Of a DNA stretch of 56,274 nt, positions 9,086 to 16,041 are shown piece by piece. Below the pieces are notes generated by a model. That model was not told the origin of the DNA and searched no databases. It saw only the letters and a program-made list of their open reading frames with translations. The position numbers were made by a program, and so were the translations under genes. Origin of the DNA: Flavobacterium psychroterrae (GTDB taxonomy: Bacteria > Bacteroidota > Bacteroidia > Flavobacteriales > Flavobacteriaceae); NCBI RefSeq assembly GCF_018380615.1, contig NZ_JAGYVZ010000026.1, positions 1-56,274 on the forward strand. The letters are read 5' to 3'. The stretch's first letter is position 1, and each line of letters opens with the position of its first letter.

Positions 9086-9223
9086 TCACCATATAAGTTA
9101 TATAAGTAAATTTAAGCCTTCGCGCAATCACTTTATGCTAAATTAATTTTTAACATATAAGTAATATAAGGCTTTACATAATTTGCCTTATGCTAAAATG
9201 AACTTATATAACTTATATGGTGA
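9086..9223. repeat. MITE-like palindromic element with 22-bp perfect arms
   Basis: Arms 9086-9107 (begins TCACCATATAAG) and 9202-9223 (ends CTTATATGGTGA) are exact inverted copies of 22 bp enclosing about 94 bp. The interior has weaker inverted segments (ATATAAGGC / GCCTTAT). It has no coding capacity. It lies between the MBL-rhodanese promoter and the HD hydrolase. Confidence 0.75.
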
Positions 9224-9269
9224 GAAAAGAAAATCTACGTAATTTTACAACTCTACAAAAATCATTGCT

Positions 9270-9863
9270 ATGAACACAGAAGATTTATTGAATCAGATTG
9301 CTTTTATAAAGGAAATTGATAAACTGAAATACATTGAGCGTAAAACGAAACTATTTAATAGCGACCGAAATGAAAATGACGCAGAACACAGTTGGCATCT
9401 GGCTTTGATGGCGATTGTTTTAGCAGAACATTCAAATGAACCAATAGATGTTTTGAAAGTCGTAAAAATGGTATTGATACATGATATTGTAGAAATCGAC
9501 GCTGGAGATGTTTTTATATATGATACTCAAAAAAATCATAATAATACTGATGAAGAACGATTGGCGGCAAATCGTATTTTTGGTTTGCTGCCAAAAAAAC
9601 AAGCTAATGAAATGATTGCTATTTGGGAAGAATTTGAAGCTGGAGAAACTAACGAAGCAAAATTCGCAAAATCAATGGACAGATTGGAACCTTTACTTCA
9701 AAATACATCAAATAATGGTGGAACATGGAAAGAGTTTGGCGTAAATTATGAAAAGGTCTACGAAAAAAAGAGTGCCATAAAAGAAGGTTCCAAAACGATA
9801 TGGAATTACGCCGAAGGATTAATTAATGAAAGCGTAGAAAAAGGAATTTTGAAGAAGGACTGA
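9270..9863 (+). CDS. HD-domain phosphohydrolase (YfbR/HDDC2-like)
   Basis: A 197-aa HD-superfamily metal-dependent hydrolase. Metal ligands are visible in order: A-E-H-S-W-H near residue 38-43, then L-I-H-D-I-V-E-I-D-A-G-D (about 72-83). Relatives are 5'-deoxyribonucleotidases, which would place it in nucleotide-pool control, but the substrate is not certain. Single gene, with repeats on both sides. The start ATG fits the family N-terminus. Confidence 0.85.
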   Translation: MNTEDLLNQIAFIKEIDKLKYIERKTKLFNSDRNENDAEHSWHLALMAIVLAEHSNEPIDVLKVVKMVLIHDIVEIDAGDVFIYDTQKNHNNTDEERLAANRIFGLLPKKQANEMIAIWEEFEAGETNEAKFAKSMDRLEPLLQNTSNNGGTWKEFGVNYEKVYEKKSAIKEGSKTIWNYAEGLINESVEKGILKKD

Positions 9864-9946
9864 TAGTTTTAGAAAAAGTTCCGGAGGATCAAAACATATT
9901 GTAGGGATGGATTTTAGTCCATTCTTCACAAAGTTTAGACATAATC

Positions 9947-10048
9947 TTGTCATTTCGACGAAGGAGAAATCTCCGCAAGTAGCTCCTCAACGAGAATCAA
10001 ATCTTTGTCGAGTTTCTCGCGGAGATTTCTCCTTCGTCGAAATGACAA
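9947..10048. repeat. Long palindrome, CATTTCGACGAAGGAG family, copy 1
   Basis: Perfect 30-bp inverted arms at 9947-9976 and 10019-10048 (core CATTTCGACGAAGGAGAAAT) around a 42-base centre that has its own small hairpin (CGAGAA/TTCTCG). Weaker CAAAGTTT/AAACTTTG arms lie outside. The 9864-10164 gap otherwise contains only the cydA promoter. A second copy lies at 13181-13276. Confidence 0.85.
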
Positions 10049-10130
10049 ACTTTGGCAAAGTTGTTGAAAAGTTTAACAAATATCAGGCGATAAACTTTTT
10101 TTAAAGGCAGGAATTTCGGGTTTTAATGGG

Positions 10131-10138
10131 TAAATTTG
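10131..10138 (+). promoter_or_regulatory. -7 promoter element of cydAB
   Basis: TAAATTTG matches the Bacteroidota -7 consensus TAnnTTTG and lies 27 bp before the cydA start codon. Confidence 0.5.
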
Positions 10139-10164
10139 TGGGACTTCATAAATAAAATACCACT

Positions 10165-11511
10165 ATGGAAGAAATGCTTTTTTATGACCGAATGCAATTC
10201 GCCTTCACAATTACTTTTCATTATCTTTTTCCGCAACTTACAATGGGTCTTTCGCTGATCATTGTTTATTTTAAATGGAAATACCTACGAACAAAAAACG
10301 ATCAATACAATCACGCCACTCATTTCTGGATGAAAATCTTCGCTCTGAATTTTGCAATGGGCGTTGTCACCGGAATTCCAATGGAGTTTCAGTTTGGAAC
10401 CAACTGGGCAAAATTCTCTGAATTAACTGGCGGAATCATTGGTCAGACTTTAGCCATGGAAGGAATGTTCTCGTTTTTCTTAGAATCTTCTTTTCTGGGA
10501 ATCTTTTTATTTGGAGAAAAAATAATTGGACATAAATGGCATTTTGTCACCGGATTATTAATTATGATTGGTTCCTGGGCAAGCGGATATCTTATTATAG
10601 CGACACATTCCTGGATGCAGAATCCTGTAGGCTATGAAATTCTTGAAAACGGAAGATTTGTGCTGACGAATTTCAAAGCATTATTTCTGAATCCTTGGTT
10701 ATGGCCTTCTTATTTACACAACCAGGCAGCGTCTTTAGTCACGAGTTCGTTTGTTGTGGCTGGAATTGGTGCTTTTTATATTTTAAGTCAGAAGAATGTT
10801 TCTTTCGGACGATTATTTCTGAAAACGGGCGTAATCTTCGGATTGATTTCGAGTATTATTGTGGCAGTTCCTACGGGAGATTTATTGGCTAAAAATGTCG
10901 TGAAATACCAACCTGTAACTTTTGCCGCAATGGAAGGGATTTTTCATACCGAGAAAAAAGGATCTGAAATTGTCTTGATTGGTCAGCCCGATGTAAAAGA
11001 CAAAAAACTGGACAATAAAATAGCCGTTCCTAATATCTTGAGTTTTCTGACTTACGGAAATTGGGAGCAGGAAATCAAAGGTTTAGATCAGTTTGAAGAA
11101 GATTTGCATCCCACTAATATTTCGGGATTGTATTACGCATATCATATAATGGTAGGACTTGGTACATTATTTATAGGTTTGATGGTTTTGGCACTTTTTC
11201 AATTGGTTAGAGGAAAATTATTTGAAACCAAATGGATTTTATGGTCGTTGATGTTTATGATGCCATTTCCGTACATCGCCAATACAACAGGTTGGTATAC
11301 AGCAGAATTAGGGCGTCAGCCGTGGCTGGTTTATAATTTATTACGAACCTCTGCAGGAGCATCGCCAACAGTTTCTTCCGGAAATACCTTGTTTACTTTA
11401 CTCGGGTTTATAGGATTATATCTTTTACTAGGAATGCTGTTTTTGCTTTTAATTGGAAAAATCATCAATAAAGGACCTCATAATGTTGATCTTAATTCAG
11501 AAAAAATATAA
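10165..11511 (+). CDS. cydA: Cytochrome bd quinol oxidase subunit I
   Basis: Heme-bearing subunit of the bd-type terminal oxidase in the inner membrane; oxidises quinol and reduces oxygen to water. 448 aa, shorter than the about 520 aa of E. coli CydA, so it belongs to the short Q-loop group. The b595 ligand H19 is in place (T-F-H-Y-L-F-P), the quinol-site segment K-Y-Q-P-V-T-F-A-A-M-E-G keeps the lysine and glutamate, and the C-terminal G-R-Q-P-W motif is intact. cydB follows after 2 bp. bd oxidases tolerate sulfide well, which fits the sulfur genes on both sides. Confidence 0.96.
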   Translation: MEEMLFYDRMQFAFTITFHYLFPQLTMGLSLIIVYFKWKYLRTKNDQYNHATHFWMKIFALNFAMGVVTGIPMEFQFGTNWAKFSELTGGIIGQTLAMEGMFSFFLESSFLGIFLFGEKIIGHKWHFVTGLLIMIGSWASGYLIIATHSWMQNPVGYEILENGRFVLTNFKALFLNPWLWPSYLHNQAASLVTSSFVVAGIGAFYILSQKNVSFGRLFLKTGVIFGLISSIIVAVPTGDLLAKNVVKYQPVTFAAMEGIFHTEKKGSEIVLIGQPDVKDKKLDNKIAVPNILSFLTYGNWEQEIKGLDQFEEDLHPTNISGLYYAYHIMVGLGTLFIGLMVLALFQLVRGKLFETKWILWSLMFMMPFPYIANTTGWYTAELGRQPWLVYNLLRTSAGASPTVSSGNTLFTLLGFIGLYLLLGMLFLLLIGKIINKGPHNVDLNSEKI

Positions 11512-11513
11512 TT

Positions 11514-12590
11514 ATGGAATTTTTTTGGTACGTAGTTTTAATGGGAATTCTGGCCGTTTATATTGTACTTGACGGTTACGATTTTGGAGCAGGAATAATT
11601 CATTTGTTTTTTGCTAAAGAAGAGAAAGATAAAAAAGCAATTACAAGCGCGATTGGTCCGTTTTGGGATGCAAATGAAGTTTGGATCATTGCTGCGGGAG
11701 GCGTTTTGTTTTTTGCTTTCCCTACTTTATACGCTTCATCATTCAGCGGATTTTATTTACCGCTGATTATGATTTTATGGTTGTTGATTTTCCGTGCGAT
11801 CGGTTTAGAAATGCGCGGACAAGTGCATCACCCAATGTGGGAAGCCATTTGGGACAAAGCTTTTGGGATTGCCAGTTTACTTTTGGCATTGTTCTTCGGG
11901 ATTGCTTTGGGGAATATTGTTCGCGGTGTAAATTTAGGAATGGTAACCAATGGGGTTTCGACTCAGGAAGCACATTTTTTCTTTTTACCTTTATGGAATC
12001 CAACTTTTAGTCCGCAAGCGAATGAATTAGGAATTATAGATTGGTTTACGCTTTTTTTAGGAATTGTAAGTGTCGTGGCATTAACAATTCATGGTGCCAA
12101 CTGGATTATTTATAAAACAAATTCGGCGTTGAATCCAAAACTTAAAAATGTAGTTTTCAAACTGAATATTGTTTTACTGGTTTTGGTTTGTATTTCGTTG
12201 CAAATATGGCATTTTATTGAGCCGAGACCGTTTCATAATTTCGTAGAAAACCCGATTCTTTGGTTTTTTCCGCTAATGACTTTTGTTGGAATTTTAGGAT
12301 TATTTAAAGTACGTTCATGGCAAAAAGACGGAATGGGATTTTTGTTTTCGACTTTGTTTCTTGTTGGAGGTTTTGCATCAACAGCCGTTTCGATTTTTCC
12401 AAATGTTTTGCCTTCAACCAATAACGTAAATCCGTCATTAACAATTTATAATACTGCCGCCGGAGAATACGGATTAAATGCCGGAATGAGCTGGTTTTTT
12501 ATCGCTTTGTTTTTGGTAATTATATATTTTATTATTCAGTATCGCGTTTTTAGTGGTAAAATGGATGAGGTTGGGTATGGGGAGCATTAA
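11514..12590 (+). CDS. cydB: Cytochrome bd quinol oxidase subunit II
   Basis: Structural partner of CydA. 358 aa with about eight or nine membrane helices; the N-terminus (Y-I-V-L-D-G-Y-D-F-G-A-G) and the P-F-W-D-A-N-E-V-W segment are diagnostic of CydB. Co-transcribed with cydA (2-bp gap). No small CydX-like gene is seen after it; the next feature is a terminator-like palindrome. Confidence 0.96.
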   Translation: MEFFWYVVLMGILAVYIVLDGYDFGAGIIHLFFAKEEKDKKAITSAIGPFWDANEVWIIAAGGVLFFAFPTLYASSFSGFYLPLIMILWLLIFRAIGLEMRGQVHHPMWEAIWDKAFGIASLLLALFFGIALGNIVRGVNLGMVTNGVSTQEAHFFFLPLWNPTFSPQANELGIIDWFTLFLGIVSVVALTIHGANWIIYKTNSALNPKLKNVVFKLNIVLLVLVCISLQIWHFIEPRPFHNFVENPILWFFPLMTFVGILGLFKVRSWQKDGMGFLFSTLFLVGGFASTAVSIFPNVLPSTNNVNPSLTIYNTAAGEYGLNAGMSWFFIALFLVIIYFIIQYRVFSGKMDEVGYGEH

Positions 12591-12638
12591 AGGTTTTTTG
12601 CCACTAATTACACAAATTTTCACAAATTAATATATGAA

Positions 12639-12766
12639 TAGCCGTTGGTTTTAACCAGCGGTTTTTTTTAATTTAAGTGTTATGGCTTTAGCCAAATTAT
12701 TAAGTTTGTTTTGGCTAAAGCCAAGAATAATTCGTTTAATATTCCGTGGGTTAAAACCCACGGCTA
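12639..12766. repeat. Nested palindromic repeat after cydB, includes terminator hairpin
   Basis: Outer imperfect arms (TAGCCGTTGGTTTTAACC at 12639-12656, GGTTAAAACCCACGGCTA at 12749-12766) enclose a second hairpin (TGGCTTTAGCCAAA 12683-12696 with TTTGGCTAAAGCCA 12710-12723). The left arm also folds locally (CCGTTGGTT/AACCAGCGG, 12642-12661) and is followed by eight T, so it can serve as the cydAB terminator. Likely an intergenic repeat used as a terminator. Confidence 0.75.
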
Positions 12767-12815
12767 GTCAAGTTTTATTTTTAGAATTTACTCAGGTTTG
12801 CGTTAGGGATAGTAG

Positions 12816-13043
12816 CCAATGTCATTAAGTTAAGCTTTTAAAAAAATAAAATCATTACAAATAAAATCCGTTTTTATCCGCGTTTTTACGAAGTAAATCT
12901 GTTTTATCCGCGTCAAAAATTAGACGCTGATTTTACTGATTCGCTAACACGAAAACGCTGATAAAAACAGATTTTTTCTAATTACTTTCTTGATTAAACT
13001 GTTAAGTAATTTTATAGATTTCCCCTTAACTTAATGACATTGG
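12816..13043. mobile_element. MITE-like element with 19-bp terminal inverted repeats
   Basis: Ends CCAATGTCATTAAGTTAAG (12816-12834) and its exact inverse (13025-13043) bound a 228-bp insert without a gene. Flanks show ATAGTAG on both sides (12809-12815 and 13045-13051; as 8-mers GATAGTAG/AATAGTAG with one mismatch), consistent with a target duplication. The insert splits another repeat: joining 12791-12815 to 13052 onward restores one continuous sequence. The interior carries the ATCCGCGTTTTTACGAAG-type repeat also found at 30.6 kb. Confidence 0.75.
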
Positions 13044-13051
13044 AATAGTAG

Positions 13052-13172
13052 CGATATCCTTTTTCTTGCTTCTTTAGCAAGGAAAAAATATAGCGGATAG
13101 CCCTTTCGCCATGGCGAAAATGCACAAAATATACAAATCCGTTTACTCGAAATGAATAAACGGATTTTTTTT
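13052..13172. repeat. Right part of interrupted intergenic repeat plus terminator-like hairpin
   Basis: Contains a hairpin CCTTTTTCTTGCT / AGCAAGGAAAAA (13058-13088) and further on AAATCCGTTTA / TAAACGGATTT with a T run (13135-13172). No reading frame. Together with 12639-13051 and the next palindrome it fills the 776-bp gap between cydB and the TauE gene. Confidence 0.5.
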
Positions 13173-13180
13173 GTTTTTGT

Positions 13181-13276
13181 CATTTCGACGAAGGAGAAAT
13201 CACATGTACAGAATCGACAAAGATTATTGCTTATCTGTGCGGAGTTACTTGATGAGATTTCTCCTTCGTCGAAATG
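13181..13276. repeat. Long palindrome, CATTTCGACGAAGGAG family, copy 2
   Basis: Perfect 21-bp arms at 13181-13201 and 13256-13276 with the same arm sequence as the element at 9947-10048 but an unrelated 54-bp centre. Arm conservation with variable interior suggests selection or mobilisation of the arms. Confidence 0.8.
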
Positions 13277-13366
13277 AAAAAATTGTGGTAAAGATTTACT
13301 ATAAGTAAACTAAAATTTAGACAAAAAAAATCTGCCGAATCTGCTAAATCTGCGAGAGAAAAAACT

Positions 13367-14158
13367 TTAAAATAAAACCTCTTTAGTAATAATATAAAAC
13401 CCCATTACAAGAACAAACCAACCGAAAATGGGTTTCAGTTTTGCTCCGTCGATTTTTTTAGAAAGCTGGCTTCCTATTAACATTCCGATAAGTGCCATTG
13501 CGGTAACGCCTAATAAAAAGCTATAATTTATGGGAGTTCCTATGTATAAATCGCCCGCAAAACCTATGGACGAATTTATGGTGATGATTAATAATGATGT
13601 CCCTACGGCTTGTTTCATGGGTAAATTGGCGAAAAAGAGTAGGGCAGGAATGATGAGAAATCCTCCGCCCGCACCCAGAAATCCGGTTATGATTCCGACT
13701 ACGAAACCTATTATACTTAATTGTATGTAATTGGTTTCGGTGGTTTTGAGTTCGGGTTTGTTTTTTCGGATCATTGAAATTGCTGCCGTAATCATTAATA
13801 CTGAAAAAATAATCATTATCAAAAAATCTTTTGAAACGGAATAGGAAGCGATAGAAAATAATGTCGATGCAATTTGTGGAAAAATAACTTCGCGAATTAT
13901 TAGAATAGAAATCACAGACGGAACAGCAAAATATAATGCCGATTTCAGTTTTAGATTTCCCATTTTGTAATGGCTGTAACTCCCAAATAAAGCGGTTGAA
14001 CCCACAATAAATAACGAATATGATGTGGCTTGCTCCGGATTTATTTTAAACAAATATACTAATATAGGAATGGTCAATATCGATCCTCCTCCGCCAATTA
14101 ATCCCAGCGAAATCCCGATAATTATCGAGGCAAAATACCCTATATATTCCATTTGCAT
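13367..14158 (-). CDS. TauE/SafE family sulfite/organosulfur exporter
   Basis: A 263-aa inner-membrane protein of the TauE/SafE family with about eight helices in two homologous halves. Each half begins with a G-x-x-x-G-x-G-G-G motif (SLGLIGGGGSILTIP near residue 17-31; ITGFLGAGGGFLIIP near 155-170), the family signature. Members export sulfite, sulfoacetate or related anions. Its promoter shares an operator with the MBL-rhodanese operon, and a Crp/Fnr regulator gene lies upstream, so export of oxidised sulfur is the likely job. Confidence 0.87.
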   Translation of the reverse strand: MQMEYIGYFASIIIGISLGLIGGGGSILTIPILVYLFKINPEQATSYSLFIVGSTALFGSYSHYKMGNLKLKSALYFAVPSVISILIIREVIFPQIASTLFSIASYSVSKDFLIMIIFSVLMITAAISMIRKNKPELKTTETNYIQLSIIGFVVGIITGFLGAGGGFLIIPALLFFANLPMKQAVGTSLLIITINSSIGFAGDLYIGTPINYSFLLGVTAMALIGMLIGSQLSKKIDGAKLKPIFGWFVLVMGFYIITKEVLF

Positions 14159-14168
14159 TTGTTTTGTG

Positions 14169-14213
14169 CAAAGGTGATTTTATAAATAGAACTTTACAGT
14201 AACATTTATCACA
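14169..14213 (-). promoter_or_regulatory. Promoter with CRP/FNR-like operator, TauE gene
   Basis: Minus-strand -7-like element CACCTTTG (plus positions 14169-14176) and operator TGTGA-TAAATG-TTACT (14198-14213). Centre-to-centre distance is 33 bp, exactly as at the MBL-rhodanese operon; the cores GTGAnnAATGTTAC are the same in both. Confidence 0.6.
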
Positions 14214-14290
14214 CAAGGTTTTTTTGTTACTAGATTTATTGCCCACGGATTTGGCGGATTAAACTGGTTTCCACTGATTTATTTTTTTGG

Positions 14291-14350
14291 TTGTCAAATT
14301 GAGCGGAGTCGAAATGCTTTGCGGGTTCTCGACTCCGCTCGAACTGACAA
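14291..14350. repeat. Imperfect palindrome with GAGCGGAGTCGA arms
   Basis: 22-base arms at 14291-14312 and 14329-14350, three mismatches, 16-base loop. Same general style (TTGTCA…TGACAA outer ends) as the CATTTCGACGAAGGAG palindromes. Lies between the TauE gene and the Crp/Fnr gene. Confidence 0.7.
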
Positions 14351-14431
14351 AACAGGGCTTTCAAAATCAAGAAGAAAAGAAAAAAACCTGCGAAAACCCA
14401 TTCAATCTGTAAAACCTGTGGGCCTAACCAT

Positions 14432-15058
14432 TTACTTCAAAAGTTCGATTTGATTTCGATTTAGTTTTACTAAACCTCTTTGTTCCATTTTTTTGAGTAA
14501 TCTTGAAATGACTTCTCTTGATGTGTTTAATTCGGTTGCGATTTCCTGATGTGATAATTTTACTTCAGAACAACCACAAGCTTCTGAGTGACGTTTGAGA
14601 TAAAATTCTAGCCGCTCGTCCATAGAACGGAAAGCGATATTGTCAACAACTTCGAGGACTTCTTCAAAACGGCTTCGATAAGTTTCAATTACAAATTCGT
14701 ACCAGGATCTGTGTTCCATCATCCATTTGTCCATCATTTGCAACGGAATCATCATTACCGAAACATCTTCGACAACTTTTGCCATGATTTGGCTTTTTTC
14801 GCTTTTGGCGGTGCAGATCATCGAGATTGCGCAGGCTTGTCCCGGTTGTAGATAATACATTAAAAATTCGCCGCCATCTTCGCCTTCGCGGTAGATTTTG
14901 ATTTTTCCTTTGGTAATTAAAACGGTGTTTTTGATATATTGTCCGGTTCGCATTAATACTGTTCCGGCTTCAAAATCTTGTAAGCTTCCGTTTTCCTCGA
15001 TAGTCGAAATAAGTTCGGGGGAGAAATTTGGGAATATGTTTTTTAGTGAGTTTTGCAT
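14432..15058 (-). CDS. Crp/Fnr-family transcriptional regulator
   Basis: A 208-aa regulator with an N-terminal cyclic-nucleotide-binding-type barrel (about 20-130) and a C-terminal winged helix (about 150-205; S-H-Q-E-I-A-T-E-L-N-T-S-R-E-V-I-S-R). The recognition helix keeps the S-R-E-x-x-S-R pattern of FNR-like proteins. There is no N-terminal FNR cysteine cluster; cysteines lie at A-C-A-I-S-M-I-C and at E-A-C-G-C-S before the helix-turn-helix, which could sense reactive sulfur or oxidants (inference). The two CRP-like sites nearby make it the probable regulator of the TauE and MBL-rhodanese operons. Confidence 0.9.
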   Translation of the reverse strand: MQNSLKNIFPNFSPELISTIEENGSLQDFEAGTVLMRTGQYIKNTVLITKGKIKIYREGEDGGEFLMYYLQPGQACAISMICTAKSEKSQIMAKVVEDVSVMMIPLQMMDKWMMEHRSWYEFVIETYRSRFEEVLEVVDNIAFRSMDERLEFYLKRHSEACGCSEVKLSHQEIATELNTSREVISRLLKKMEQRGLVKLNRNQIELLK

Positions 15059-15079
15059 TTGGTTATGTTGGTATTATTA

Positions 15080-15342
15080 GCCCACGGATTTTACGGATTG
15101 AACTGGTTTTCACAGGTTTTTCTTTTGCTACTAATTTTACGAATTAATCTGTGGCTATTTTTTTAACACATAGAGACATAGCTTTTAGAAATCATGAAAG
15201 GCGTTTCACTTTTAGTACATACACATAGCTATGTGACAATAATGTGTTATTTATTTTCTTCCAAAAATTTCACGAATCTACACGAATTAATTAGTGAAAA
15301 TTTGTGTAATTCGTGGCAACTTTTTTAATCACTTTAATCATA
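15080..15342. repeat. Repeat-rich intergenic stretch upstream of the Crp/Fnr gene
   Basis: Begins with GCCCACGGATTTTACGGATT (15081 on), which recurs in diverged form at about 14240-14280, on the other side of the regulator gene. Next come a copy of the AACACATAGAnACATAG / GGCGTTTCACTT repeat (15167-15245) and TTCACGAATCTACACGAATT-type repeats. No reading frame of note in the 600-bp gap 15059-15657; its right part holds a TAAATTTG (15535-15542) that may be a promoter for the rhodanese gene. Confidence 0.55.
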
Positions 15343-15657
15343 TAATCTGTGGCAAAAAAAATAAATGCTCACAAACGATTTTATCAAATAGAAATTAAAA
15401 CATATAATTTATTACAAAGATAGCAGATTGAAATGGTTATAATTATGAGAAAACTATATTTAGATGTATTTTATCAAAATGAAAAAATCCTATTTTCTAT
15501 CGATTTTATAGACTGTATTTTTAAAAATAGTGAGTAAATTTGTATTTCACTGATTATTATACTTTCTCTAAAACGTTTTCTGAGAATAATAATCGAAATC
15601 GCATTTGGCACGTTTTTAATTAATAGAAACGTCTTAATTTTACAAAAAACAGATACT

Positions 15658-15969
15658 ATGAATTTATCACAAGAAGATTGGGTTAATCAGCTTGCTGCTG
15701 ACGAGAATGCAGTTATACTGGACGTAAGAACTGAAGACGAATTTAATGACGGCTATATTGAGAATGCCGTAAACATTGATATTAATAAAGGTCAGGGTTT
15801 TATTTATGAAATCGAAGAATTAGATAAAAATAAAAATTATTACGTGTATTGCCGTTCCGGAGCCAGAAGTGCTAAAGCATGTCAGGTTATGAATGAGTTA
15901 GGTATCAATAATGCCTACAATTTACTTGGCGGAATTCTGGATTGGGAAGGCGAAACCATAAATCCATAA
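15658..15969 (+). CDS. Single-domain rhodanese (sulfurtransferase)
   Basis: A 103-aa single rhodanese domain. The active loop Y-C-R-S-G-A-R-S contains the persulfide-forming cysteine, and the conserved D-V-R-T-E-D-E-F segment is in place. It would carry sulfane sulfur in the cytoplasm. Divergent from the Crp/Fnr gene by 600 bp and close to the sulfur cluster, but no copy of the shared operator was found upstream, so co-regulation is not shown. Confidence 0.93.
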   Translation: MNLSQEDWVNQLAADENAVILDVRTEDEFNDGYIENAVNIDINKGQGFIYEIEELDKNKNYYVYCRSGARSAKACQVMNELGINNAYNLLGGILDWEGETINP

Positions 15970-15977
15970 AACAAATT

Positions 15978-15999
15978 AAGAGGCAATAAAAAGCCTCTT
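15978..15999 (+). terminator. Terminator of the rhodanese gene
   Basis: AAGAGGC (15978-15984) and GCCTCTT (15993-15999) followed by TTTTTT, nine bases after the stop codon. Confidence 0.8.
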
Positions 16000-16041
16000 T
16001 TTTCTTTTAAGCGCTATTAATAACCAAACATAAATTACCAG

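Noticed and set aside
9907..10104. 65-codon frame over the long palindrome
   Set aside because: The frame is made of the inverted repeat arms; its two halves mirror each other at DNA level.
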